From [Clostridium] hylemonae DSM 15053 (GTDB lineage Bacteria; Bacillota; Clostridia; Lachnospirales; Lachnospiraceae): a stretch of 64,000 bases of DNA. Below the pieces are notes generated by a model that did no database searches, had not been told where the DNA came from, and was given only the letters and a program-made list of their open reading frames with translations. The stretch is taken from assembly GCF_008281175.1 (NCBI RefSeq), contig NZ_CP036524.1, forward strand, positions 186,001 through 250,000, in the 5' to 3' direction. Within the stretch, counting starts at the first letter, position 1; every line of letters begins with the position of its first letter. This document shows positions 45,282-52,368 of the stretch, piece after piece. A program made the translations under genes and the position numbers.

Positions 45282-46163
45282 ATGAAATATATTGACAGAG
45301 AAGGCAAAGTTACGTCGGACGACTCTGGCCAGGACAGACTGCTCAGGTGGATGTATACGCACCGCGCCGGGAGAGCTGCCCTAAGACTGCTTGTACGTCC
45401 CGGAATTTCAAGGGCCGGAGGATGGCTTCTGGAGAGAAACTGGTCGAGATGTCTCATAAAACCGTTTGTGAAACACAACGATATAGATTTGTCCTGCTTC
45501 AGAAAGCAGAAGTTCACATCTTACAATGATTTTTTTACAAGGCAGATAAAATCGGAATTCCGTCCCATGGAAGGCGGTCCTGATACACTTGTCAGCCCGT
45601 GCGACGGGAAACTGAGCGTGTATCCTGTCTTACATAACAGAGACGGGGCAGGTGAATTCTGCATTAAGAATACGAAGTATACGGTAGAATCTCTTCTGCG
45701 CTCCGCACATCTGGCAAAGCGTTATGAAGGCGGGTATGCCTGTGTATTCCGGCTGACAGTAGACGATTACCACAGATACTGCTATATAGACGACGGAGAA
45801 AAATCAGAGAACCGGACCATACCGGGGATCTTCCACACGGTCAATCCTGCGGCGAATGACGTGATCCCGATCTATAAAGAAAATACGAGAGAATATTCCC
45901 TGCTCAAGAGCCGGCATTTTAAGACCGTGCTCATGATGGAGGTGGGAGCCCTGATGGTGGGGCGCATCACGAATTATCACGGCGCCTGCAAGGTGAAGCG
46001 CGGACAGGAAAAGGGGCGGTTTGAGTTCGGAGGTTCCACGGTCATTCTATTGTTCCAGAAAGGGGCCGCCGACTTGGATAAACGTCTCATCGACAACACG
46101 GCAAAAGGCTTTGAGACGATCGTAAAGATGGGAGAGCGGATAGGAGCGGCTCCTGTCTGTTAG
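45282..46163 (+). CDS. psd: Phosphatidylserine decarboxylase
   Basis: A 293-residue pyruvoyl enzyme that turns phosphatidylserine into phosphatidylethanolamine. The chain cuts itself between Gly and Ser in the motif GGST (FEFGGSTVILLF) near the C terminus, which makes the pyruvoyl group; E. coli has LGST. Conserved SPCDGKLSVYP and the VDDYHRYCYID histidine stretch are present. The length suits the bacterial family. It begins 13 bases after pssA. No terminator lies right after its stop before the TPP riboswitch. Confidence 0.93.
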   Translation: MKYIDREGKVTSDDSGQDRLLRWMYTHRAGRAALRLLVRPGISRAGGWLLERNWSRCLIKPFVKHNDIDLSCFRKQKFTSYNDFFTRQIKSEFRPMEGGPDTLVSPCDGKLSVYPVLHNRDGAGEFCIKNTKYTVESLLRSAHLAKRYEGGYACVFRLTVDDYHRYCYIDDGEKSENRTIPGIFHTVNPAANDVIPIYKENTREYSLLKSRHFKTVLMMEVGALMVGRITNYHGACKVKRGQEKGRFEFGGSTVILLFQKGAADLDKRLIDNTAKGFETIVKMGERIGAAPVC

Positions 46164-46230
46164 TGCGTACATTATCATCCGGTATTGACACAATGCGCCG
46201 GATGCCTTATATTTATAGATGTAAATTGAA

Positions 46231-46314
46231 TAGGGGAGCTTATTAGATAGGCTGAGAGGAAGTTGTAAACTTCGACCCATATACCTGATTTGGATAATGC
46301 CAACGTAGGAACGT
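46231..46314 (+). promoter_or_regulatory. TPP riboswitch (THI element)
   Basis: The conserved blocks are all visible in order: GGGGAGCTT, CTGAGA at 46252-46257, GACCC at 46274-46278, CCTGAT at 46284-46289 and GGATAATGCCAACGTAGGA. It binds thiamine pyrophosphate. It precedes thiSFGH, with terminator hairpins at 46331-46358 and 46385-46440 as the switchable output. Confidence 0.95.
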
Positions 46315-46330
46315 ACAGCTAGTTTGTTTA

Positions 46331-46358
46331 CGGGAAATGCTCAGGCATTTCCCGTTTT
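46331..46358 (+). terminator. First terminator hairpin of the TPP riboswitch
   Basis: CGGGAAATGC pairs with GCATTTCCCG around TCAG, followed by TTTT. Confidence 0.75.
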
Positions 46359-46384
46359 CCATTTCAAACCATCGAGAGTGGACG

Positions 46385-46440
46385 AGAGTTCATGAAGGGG
46401 TGCACCACCGCGGGTGTATTTCTTTCATGAACTCTTTTTT
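46385..46440 (+). terminator. Second terminator hairpin in the thi leader
   Basis: AGAGTTCATGAA (46385-46396) pairs exactly with 46424-46435, followed by TTTTT. The loop carries GGGGTGCACCACCGCGGG. It is either a second stop for the riboswitch or part of the folded element that follows. Confidence 0.65.
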
Positions 46441-46610
46441 ATTATATAGGCAGGTTCGTAGAACTTTCCTATATAACAAAAAAACCTCCGGGGAATGCAC
46501 GCAATGTGCAGAGGAAAGCTGCTTCGCAGCCGCACATTGGCGCGCAAAGTGTACAAGTCTCTCATGAGTGAGGGACATGGGCAGGTGAAATGGACTTGTC
46601 TACTTTATTT
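46441..46610. repeat. Folded, probably repetitive segment between riboswitch and thiS
   Basis: Four further inverted pairs stand in a row: TTATATAGG (46442-46450) with 46468-46476; AATGTGC (46503-46509) with GCACATT (46532-46538), enclosing GCTGC TTC GCAGC; and ACAAGTC (46553-46559) with GACTTGT (46593-46599), enclosing CTCATGAGTGAG. No protein gene is credible in it. It lies in the untranslated leader of the thi operon. Confidence 0.6.
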
Positions 46611-46651
46611 ATACGGCAATTATCTGAGGGGGACAGAAAGGAGGCGGTCAT

Positions 46652-46849
46652 ATGATGAAGGTCAACGGCAGAGAGCAGGAATATGTTCCGGGTACTTCTG
46701 TGGAGCTTCTGCTCAGACAGATGGAGTATCCGGAACAAAAAGTAGCGGTCGAGCGCAACGGGGAGGTCGTTCCCCGGAAACAATATGCACAGACGGTACT
46801 TGAAGACGGTGATACGATCGAAGTTGTGAGCTTTGTAGGAGGAGGTTAG
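46652..46849 (+). CDS. thiS: Sulfur carrier protein ThiS
   Basis: A 65-residue ubiquitin-like protein ending in the required Gly-Gly (SFVGGG). ThiF adenylates its C terminus, which becomes a thiocarboxylate that gives sulfur to the thiazole ring. GGAGG lies seven bases before the ATG at 46652; ATG 46655 is also possible. It begins the thi operon under the TPP riboswitch and its stop is three bases before thiF. Confidence 0.93.
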   Translation: MMKVNGREQEYVPGTSVELLLRQMEYPEQKVAVERNGEVVPRKQYAQTVLEDGDTIEVVSFVGGG

Positions 46850-46852
46850 TGT

Positions 46853-47485
46853 ATGATCACGGAGGAAGAGATCCAGCGGGCGCTGGCAGAACGCCACTCC
46901 CCGGAGGTCCGGAAAAAGCTTGCCGGCGCCCGTGTCGCGGTCGCCGGTCTCGGAGGGCTCGGGTCCAATGTTGCGTTTGCCCTGGCCAGAATCGGGGTGG
47001 GGCATCTGCATCTTATTGATTTTGACAAGGTGGATATTACCAACCTGAACCGGCAGCAGTATTTTATCCGGCATATCGGCATGTACAAGACAAGCGCCCT
47101 GACGGAAGAGCTTATGGAGATCAACCCATACCTGGAACTTTGCCCGGAATGCGTCAAAGTGACGGAAGAAAATCTATTGTCTCTGTTTGCACAGGATGAC
47201 ATCGTGTGTGAGGCTTTTGACGACCCGGAGGCGAAGGCGGTGCTTGTCAACGGGATCCTGGAACATTATCCGGACAAGTTTCTTGTATGTGCATCGGGAA
47301 TGGCAGGCTGGGGAGGCAATGACACCATACGGACGCGGAAGGTGACGGAGCGTTTTTATGTGTGCGGCGACGGGGTGAGTGAGCCGTCATACGGCAGGGG
47401 GCTGATGGCTCCGCGGGCCGCGCTGTGCGCTGCGCATCAGGCAAATTTGATCACGCAGTATATTATTGAAGGACAGATAGAATAG
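46853..47485 (+). CDS. thiF: ThiS adenylyltransferase ThiF
   Basis: A 210-residue E1-like enzyme. The nucleotide site is GLGGLGSNVAFALARIG and the second family motif is DFDKVDITNLNRQQY. It adenylates the C-terminal glycine of ThiS. It belongs to the shorter, clostridial ThiF family 2, with no rhodanese domain. GGAGGAGG in the end of thiS precedes it. The four genes thiS, thiF, thiG and thiH are tightly spaced. Confidence 0.92.
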   Translation: MITEEEIQRALAERHSPEVRKKLAGARVAVAGLGGLGSNVAFALARIGVGHLHLIDFDKVDITNLNRQQYFIRHIGMYKTSALTEELMEINPYLELCPECVKVTEENLLSLFAQDDIVCEAFDDPEAKAVLVNGILEHYPDKFLVCASGMAGWGGNDTIRTRKVTERFYVCGDGVSEPSYGRGLMAPRAALCAAHQANLITQYIIEGQIE

Positions 47486-47494
47486 GAGGAAGTT

Positions 47495-48277
47495 ATGATG
47501 GAACATACGACAGAGGATACATTTACACTTGGAGGACATACATTCACGTCACGCTTTATTCTCGGTTCAGGCAAATATTCCCTGGACCTTATCAAAGCAG
47601 CGGTGGAGCATGCCGGCGCGCAGATCATCACGCTGGCGCTGCGCCGGGCTGACGAGGGAGGGATGGCCAATATACTCGACTACATACCGGAACATGTCAC
47701 GCTGCTGCCAAATACTTCAGGTGCGAGAAATGCGGAAGAAGCCGTGCGTATAGCCCGGCTCTCCAGAGAACTGGGCTGCGGTGACTTTGTGAAGGTGGAG
47801 GTGATCCGCGATTCCAAATATCTGCTGCCGGACAATTATGAGACAGTGAAGGCGACGGAGATATTGGCCAGAGAAGGATTTGTCGTCATGCCTTATATGT
47901 ACCCGGATCTGAATGCCGCCAGGGATATGGCCCGGGCGGGGGCGGCCTGTATCATGCCGCTCGGTTCTCCTATCGGTTCCAACAAAGGGATCTGTACAAG
48001 AGACTTTATTCAGATCCTCATCGATGAGATAGATCTTCCGGTCATCGTAGACGCGGGGATCGGAAAGCCGTCTCAGGCGTGTGAGGCGATGGAGATGGGG
48101 GCTGCCGCCGTGATGGCCAACACGGCGATCGCAACGGCGGGCGATATTCCTTCCATGGCAGGGGCATTTTGCAAAGCGGTCGAGGCGGGAAGAGCTGCAT
48201 ATCTGTCCGGCATGGGCAGGGTCATGGACAGAGGAGCCAGCGCATCTTCTCCGCTTACGGGCTTTCTGCAGGATTAG
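47495..48277 (+). CDS. thiG: Thiazole synthase ThiG
   Basis: A 260-residue TIM-barrel enzyme that builds the thiazole phosphate ring of thiamine from 1-deoxyxylulose 5-phosphate, dehydroglycine and the sulfur on ThiS. Recognisable motifs are [29 protein letters not shown], the Schiff-base lysine in FVKVEVIRD, and [11 protein letters not shown]. Length is typical. AGGAGGAAG precedes the start (ATG 47495 or 47498). It lies between thiF and thiH. Confidence 0.96.
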   Translation: MMEHTTEDTFTLGGHTFTSRFILGSGKYSLDLIKAAVEHAGAQIITLALRRADEGGMANILDYIPEHVTLLPNTSGARNAEEAVRIARLSRELGCGDFVKVEVIRDSKYLLPDNYETVKATEILAREGFVVMPYMYPDLNAARDMARAGAACIMPLGSPIGSNKGICTRDFIQILIDEIDLPVIVDAGIGKPSQACEAMEMGAAAVMANTAIATAGDIPSMAGAFCKAVEAGRAAYLSGMGRVMDRGASASSPLTGFLQD

Positions 48278-48293
48278 AAGGAGGCATATTATT

Positions 48294-49511
48294 GTGGATG
48301 AACAAACATGTGTAAATGAGAGTATCTTGAATGACGATATCAGAGAATGGCAGAAAAAGAACCGGATCGATCATATGTCGTATCTGCCGGGGATGGAGGT
48401 TCTTAAGTCTGATGTGGAGGCGCAGGTGACGGCTGCCATGAACTCCTATGACTATACAAAGTATACGGCGGACGATGTACGCCGCGCGCTGGGACATGAG
48501 AACCGTTCTCCTGAAGACTTTGCGGCGCTTCTGTCCCCGGCGGCGCTTCCGCTTCTGGAGGAGGTGGCACAGTGCGCGAGGACAGAGACAAGGAAGCATT
48601 TCGGCAACAGCGTCAATATGTTTACGCCGGTGTATATTGCCAACTACTGTGAGAACTTCTGTATCTACTGCGGCTTCAACTGTCATAACAAGATCAGGCG
48701 CGCCATACTGAGCGCCGAAGAGATAGAAAGAGAGATGGAAGCGGTCGCCCGCAGCGGACTGCGGGAGGCGCTCATACTCACCGGGGAGAGCAGAAAACAC
48801 TCGGATGTGGAATACATCGCAGGAGCCTGCATGACAGCGCGGAAATATTTTAAAGTCGTCGGTCTGGAAGTCTATCCGATGAATTCGGATGAATATGCTT
48901 ACCTTCATAAATGTGGCGCAGATTATGTGACGGTGTTTCAGGAGACATACAATTCTGATAAATATGAAAGTCTTCATCTGTCCGGGCACAAACGTATCTT
49001 CCCGTACCGGCTGAACGCCCAGGAGCGGGCGCTGAGAGGCGGGATGAGAGGCGTCGGCTTTGCGGCGCTGCTCGGCCTGGACGATTTCCGCAAAGATGCA
49101 TTCGCCACCGGAATGCACGCATATCTGCTCCAGAGAAAGTATCCCCATGCAGAGATCGCATTTTCCTGTCCGCGGCTCAGACCTATTATCAACAATGACA
49201 AGATCGATCCGATGGATGTGCACGAACCGCAGCTGCTGCAGACCGTGTGCGCTTACCGTCTGTTCATGCCGTTTGCAAGCATAACGATATCCACGAGAGA
49301 ATGTGCCCGCGTGCGGGATCATCTCGTCAATATCGCGGCGACGAAAATCTCTGCGGGGGTTAGCACAGCGATAGGGGAGCATGTGGGGGATACGGAGGCA
49401 AAAGGAGACGGACAGTTTGAGATCTCAGATATGCGCTCTGTGGAAGAAGTGTACAACGGCCTGTTGGGGCAGAAGCTGCAGCCGGTGATGCAGGATTATG
49501 TATATGTATAG
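48294..49511 (+). CDS. thiH: 2-iminoacetate synthase ThiH (tyrosine lyase)
   Basis: A 405-residue radical SAM enzyme that cleaves tyrosine into p-cresol and dehydroglycine, the glycine precursor of the thiazole ring in anaerobes. The iron-sulfur site is CENFCIYCGF (CxxxCxxC). The C-terminal ThiH domain contains ARVRDHLVNIAATKISAGVS. The start is GTG 48294, with AAGGAGG ten bases upstream. Anaerobes use ThiH in place of the oxygen-dependent ThiO, in line with the organism. Confidence 0.95.
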   Translation: MDEQTCVNESILNDDIREWQKKNRIDHMSYLPGMEVLKSDVEAQVTAAMNSYDYTKYTADDVRRALGHENRSPEDFAALLSPAALPLLEEVAQCARTETRKHFGNSVNMFTPVYIANYCENFCIYCGFNCHNKIRRAILSAEEIEREMEAVARSGLREALILTGESRKHSDVEYIAGACMTARKYFKVVGLEVYPMNSDEYAYLHKCGADYVTVFQETYNSDKYESLHLSGHKRIFPYRLNAQERALRGGMRGVGFAALLGLDDFRKDAFATGMHAYLLQRKYPHAEIAFSCPRLRPIINNDKIDPMDVHEPQLLQTVCAYRLFMPFASITISTRECARVRDHLVNIAATKISAGVSTAIGEHVGDTEAKGDGQFEISDMRSVEEVYNGLLGQKLQPVMQDYVYV

Positions 49512-49525
49512 TGGGAGGAAGAACG

Positions 49526-50110
49526 ATGCATGATAATATGGAGATGTCCCGGGGTGGCATCATTGCCGTGACAAACCGCCATCTGTGCCGCCGTCCTTAT
49601 CTGGAGCAGGTGGAACGCATCTGTTTGAGACATCCGCCGGCTCTGATCGTGCGGGAAAAAGATCTGGCGGAAGAGGCGTATGAACGGCTGATCTGTGAAG
49701 TGCGGGACATCTGTGACGCATATGATGTGTTCTGTATTCCCCATACGTATATGGAAGCGGCAGAGCGCCTTCGATCATGTGCGGTACATCTGCCGCTTCC
49801 GCTTTTCAGATCATGCCGGGACAGGGCGCTTCGGTTCCGGTGGGCCGGCACTTCCGTGCATTCGGTGCAGGAGGCGCTGGAAGCAGAGGCGCTTGGGGCG
49901 GCCTATATGACGGCCGGGCATGTGTTTTCTACAGACTGTAAACGGGGAGTCCTGCCCCGCGGGACCGGATTTCTAAAGGGTGTTTGTGAGGCGGTGAATG
50001 TGCCGGTGTATGCTATAGGCGGCATGCAGGGGACAGAGACGTGCGTGAGAGAGATGAGTGCTTTCGGAGCGTCCGGCATCTGTGTCATGTCGGAGTGTAT
50101 GAGATGGTAG
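49526..50110 (+). CDS. ThiE/TenI-like thiamine phosphate synthase family protein
   Basis: A 194-residue TIM-barrel protein at the end of the thi operon. ThiE joins the thiazole and pyrimidine phosphates. Matching stretches are VTNRHLCRRPY, REKDLAEEAYERL, WAGTSVHSVQEALEAE, TAGHVFSTDCKRG and YAIGGM. The segment that normally reads like INDRVDIA is altered (IPHTYMEAAERL) and VHLGQ is changed to VHLPL, so it may be a TenI-type relative without synthase activity. ATG 49526 has GGAGGAAG upstream; a GTG at 49511 overlaps thiH. Confidence 0.75.
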   Translation: MHDNMEMSRGGIIAVTNRHLCRRPYLEQVERICLRHPPALIVREKDLAEEAYERLICEVRDICDAYDVFCIPHTYMEAAERLRSCAVHLPLPLFRSCRDRALRFRWAGTSVHSVQEALEAEALGAAYMTAGHVFSTDCKRGVLPRGTGFLKGVCEAVNVPVYAIGGMQGTETCVREMSAFGASGICVMSECMRW

Positions 50111-50123
50111 GGACTCCTTTTAC

Positions 50124-50152
50124 TTGTAACATAATCATATTTAGTCTATAGT
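50124..50152 (+). promoter_or_regulatory. Promoter of cysK and the selenoprotein-like gene
   Basis: TTGTAA (50124-50129), a 17-base spacer and TATAGT (50147-50152), 37 bases before cysK. Confidence 0.6.
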
Positions 50153-50189
50153 GTATATATAAGAAGTACATTTAGAAAGGACAAAAGAG

Positions 50190-51116
50190 ATGATTTATGA
50201 CAATGTATTGGAAGCGGTGGGCGACACGCCGCTCATTCGTCTGAACCGTATGACCGGTCCCGGGGATGCGGAGATACTTGTAAAGTTTGAGGCGGTAAAT
50301 GTAGGCGGTTCGGTCAAGACGAGAACGGCGCTTAATATGATCGAGACGGCGGAGAAAAAAGGTCTGATCCATAAGGATACGGTCATCGTAGAGCCGACGA
50401 GCGGCAACCAGGGCATCGGCCTTGCGCTGATCGGCGCAGTGAAAGGATATAAGACGGTTATCATCATGCCGGACTCCGTCAGTGAAGAGAGAAGGAAGCT
50501 GGTTCAGAATTATGGCGCCGAAGTCAGGCTCATCCACGATGCGGGCAATATAGGCGACTGTATCGACGAGTGTCTGCGGACGGCGCTTAAGATGGCGGAG
50601 GAAGATCCTGACGTGTACGTGCCGCAGCAGTTTGAAAATGAAGCGAACAGCGCGGCCCACCGGGAGCAGACGGGACAGGAGATTCTGAGGCAGGCAGGTA
50701 AGCCGATCCACGGATTCTGCTCCGGGATAGGAACCGGCGGCACCATCACCGGCATAGGTGAGGCGCTGAGAGCGGAGAACCCCGATATGGAGATATGGGC
50801 CGTTGAGCCGGAAAATGCAGCCATACTGTCCGGCGGGAAGGTGGGAACACATCTTCAGATGGGAATCGGAGACGGCGTCATTCCAGACATACTGAACCAG
50901 AAGATCTATGACGATATCGTGATCGTGACAGATGAAGAAGCGCTGAAGACGGCAAAAGAGCTTGCAGGAAAAGAAGGGCTCATGTGCGGCATCAGCAGCG
51001 GTACGAATGTGGCGGCGGCAGTGCGCATGGCAAAGAAGCTCGGCAGAGGAAAGACGGTGGTGACCGTGCTGGCCGATACGGCCGAGCGGTATTTTTCCAC
51101 CCCGTTGTTTCAATAA
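50190..51116 (+). CDS. cysK: Cysteine synthase (O-acetylserine sulfhydrylase)
   Basis: A 308-residue PLP enzyme that makes cysteine from O-acetylserine and sulfide. The PLP lysine is Lys43 in GGSVKTRTA, the usual GSVKDR with T for D. PTSGNQGIGLAL binds the substrate carboxylate and GIGTGGTITG the PLP phosphate. AAAGGAC precedes the ATG. The next gene starts 29 bases downstream. It has a promoter of its own and is not under the thi riboswitch. Confidence 0.95.
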   Translation: MIYDNVLEAVGDTPLIRLNRMTGPGDAEILVKFEAVNVGGSVKTRTALNMIETAEKKGLIHKDTVIVEPTSGNQGIGLALIGAVKGYKTVIIMPDSVSEERRKLVQNYGAEVRLIHDAGNIGDCIDECLRTALKMAEEDPDVYVPQQFENEANSAAHREQTGQEILRQAGKPIHGFCSGIGTGGTITGIGEALRAENPDMEIWAVEPENAAILSGGKVGTHLQMGIGDGVIPDILNQKIYDDIVIVTDEEALKTAKELAGKEGLMCGISSGTNVAAAVRMAKKLGRGKTVVTVLADTAERYFSTPLFQ

Positions 51117-51145
51117 AATGAAAAGAAAGTAAAAGGAGATAAGAC

Positions 51146-51499
51146 ATGGGTGTACTATTTTTAGAATATCCAAAATGAACGACGTGTAAAAAAGCCAGGA
51201 AATGGCTTGAGGATAACGGCGCTGCATTTGAGGCCAGACATATCATTGAAGACAATCCCACGGCAGAAGAGCTGGAAGAGTGGCATAAAAGAAGCGGTCT
51301 TTTGCTGAAGCGTTTTTTTAACACAAGCGGGATGAAGTATAAAGAACTTGGATTAAAAGACAGACTTCCCGAGATGAGTGAGAAGGAGCAGTATGAGATT
51401 CTCGCCACAGATGGAATGCTCGTCAAGCGTCCGCTCCTTATCGGGGCCGATTTTGCGCTGCCGGGCTTTAAAGAGCAGGAGTGGCAGAAGGTATTATAG
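51146..51499 (+). CDS. Spx/ArsC-family thioredoxin-fold protein with predicted selenocysteine (in-frame TGA)
   Basis: A 117-residue frame if the TGA at 51176-51178 is read through. The first ten codons give MGVLFLEYPK, then TGA, then TTCKKARKWL. Proteins of this ArsC/Spx/YusI family have YPKCxTCKKA here, so TGA stands exactly at the first redox cysteine (position 11) and Cys14 remains, giving a UxxC pair. The rest is intact: FFNTSGMKYKELGLKDRLP and LATDGMLVKRPLLIG are the family core, and a normal TAG ends the frame. AAAGGAG lies before the ATG. A bacterial SECIS-like hairpin starts 14 bases after the TGA. A plain nonsense mutation is the alternative. The family includes arsenate reductases and redox regulators; its substrate is not known. 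Confidence 0.85.
51192..51208 (+). promoter_or_regulatory. Candidate bacterial SECIS hairpin
   Basis: AAGCC (51192-51196) pairs with GGCTT (51204-51208) around the seven-base loop AGGAAAT. The loop opens 18 bases after the TGA and has a G at its second position, as bacterial SECIS elements require for SelB binding. Confidence 0.7.
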
Positions 51500-51549
51500 T
51501 CCGCGGGCGCCCGTTATGAACGGACGCACTGTAAAGAATGGAAAACAGC

Positions 51550-51594
51550 AGTCCCGGAACCAGACCGTTTGACGGATGGTTTCGGGACTTTTAA
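51550..51594. terminator. Two-way terminator between the selenoprotein-like and DtxR-like genes
   Basis: AGTCCCGGAACCA pairs with TGGTTTCGGGACT (one G-T pair), followed by TTTT; the minus-strand gene ends next to it. Confidence 0.8.
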
Positions 51595-52010
51595 GATTCA
51601 GGCAGCAGGGGGAGGAGCCGGGCCAGGTTTTCGACGGTTCTTTTATCTATGTAGTGTTCGATTTTTTCCACCTGTTCCAGTTCATTTTCCGTATGGTTCA
51701 AAAGGCAGAGAAAGCGATGCAGCACTTCATGGCGGTACAGAAGGTAATTGCCGGCCTCCCGGCCCTTTTGTGTGGCGGTCAGATACCCGTATTTTTCAAA
51801 CTGGAGGTACCCTTTTTCTTTTAAAGTCCCGACCATCTTGGAGGCGGAGGACGGTTTTACGTGAAGCTGCGCGGAGAGTTCCTGGATCCGCACCACATCT
51901 TTTTCAAGGAGCATCCGGCATATCATCTCCAGATAGTCTTCCATAGAGGCGGTCAAGTCGTCATGGCAGTTCAGTTCGTACCCTTTCTGGGTGTAGAAGT
52001 TGTGTTCCAT
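51591..52010 (-). CDS. DtxR/MntR-family metal-dependent transcriptional repressor
   Basis: A 139-residue regulator. The N-terminal winged helix includes VRIQELSAQLHVKPSSASKM and VGTLKEKGYLQFEKYGYL. The C-terminal dimerisation and metal domain begins after LTATQKGREAGNYLLYRHEVLHRFL, with His, Glu and Cys ligands. It has no SH3-like third domain, as in MntR. Fe2+ or Mn2+ binding would make it repress transport genes. It is divergent from feoA-feoB, so iron control of that operon is the likely job. ATG 52010 has GGGG seven bases upstream. Confidence 0.88.
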   Translation of the reverse strand: MEHNFYTQKGYELNCHDDLTASMEDYLEMICRMLLEKDVVRIQELSAQLHVKPSSASKMVGTLKEKGYLQFEKYGYLTATQKGREAGNYLLYRHEVLHRFLCLLNHTENELEQVEKIEHYIDKRTVENLARLLPLLPES

Positions 52011-52033
52011 TTTATTTCCCCGATCATGAAAAT

Positions 52034-52062
52034 TTGTAACCAAATACCGGTTTTTCTATATT
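52034..52062 (+). promoter_or_regulatory. Promoter of feoAB
   Basis: TTGTAA (52034-52039), a 17-base spacer and TATATT (52057-52062), about 59 bases before feoA. Confidence 0.6.
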
Positions 52063-52085
52063 ATAGAAGTAGGAAAGAAAGTTTC

Positions 52086-52100
52086 CTTAGACTAAATTGT
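52086..52100 (+). promoter_or_regulatory. Candidate DtxR-type operator
   Basis: CCTTAGACTAAATTG, just after the predicted transcription start, contains the near-palindrome TTAGACTAA, like the cores of DtxR-family sites. Its place between the promoter and feoA suits repression. Confidence 0.4.
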
Positions 52101-52120
52101 ATGAGAGGGTGGTGAATTTT

Positions 52121-52360
52121 ATGAACAGGGCCGTATGTCTGAATGATATAGAACCGGGGCAGAGCGCGGTGGTAAAGCAGCTGTTGTCGGACGGGAGCAT
52201 ACGCAGGCGTCTGCTGGATATCGGTCTGGTGGAAGGTACGCTCGTTGAATGTATTGGCCGCAGTCCTGGCGGTGATCCTTCCGCATATCTGATCCGGGGA
52301 GCGGTGATCGCTATCCGCTCGGAAGACAGCACACGCATAATGATACGGGAAATGAGGTGA
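52121..52360 (+). CDS. feoA: Ferrous iron transport protein FeoA
   Basis: A 79-residue SH3-like cytosolic protein that supports FeoB. Visible core: LNDIEPGQSAVVKQLLSDGSIRRRLLDIGLVEGTLVE and RSPGGDPSAYLIRGAVIAIR (each shown in parts of the family fold). The ATG at 52121 is preceded by GAGGGTGGTG. FeoB starts nine bases after the stop. Confidence 0.9.
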   Translation: MNRAVCLNDIEPGQSAVVKQLLSDGSIRRRLLDIGLVEGTLVECIGRSPGGDPSAYLIRGAVIAIRSEDSTRIMIREMR

Positions 52361-52368
52361 TAACATAG

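Noticed and set aside
46385-46440. T-box antiterminator in the thi leader (GGGGTGCACCACCGCGGG before a terminator)
   Set aside because: The tRNA-binding bulge pattern TGGNACC is not present and there is no room for stem I with a specifier loop between the TPP riboswitch and this hairpin.
46337-46578. Small open frames on both strands in the thi leader sharing FLLYR and LYNKK words
   Set aside because: Both are read from the two arms of the TTATATAGG inverted repeat; no start signals.
48255-49382. 375-codon minus-strand frame over thiH
   Set aside because: Shadow of thiH; composition is Arg/His/Cys rich and lacks any domain.
51302-51499. Separate 65-residue protein starting inside the Spx/ArsC-family gene
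   Set aside because: It is in the same frame as 51146 and carries only the back half of the domain, without the redox motif; it is the tail of the TGA-containing gene.
51146-51499. Plain pseudogene with a nonsense codon
   Set aside because: Possible but less likely: the only stop is at the exact redox cysteine, the rest of the frame is intact and a SECIS-like hairpin follows at the right distance.
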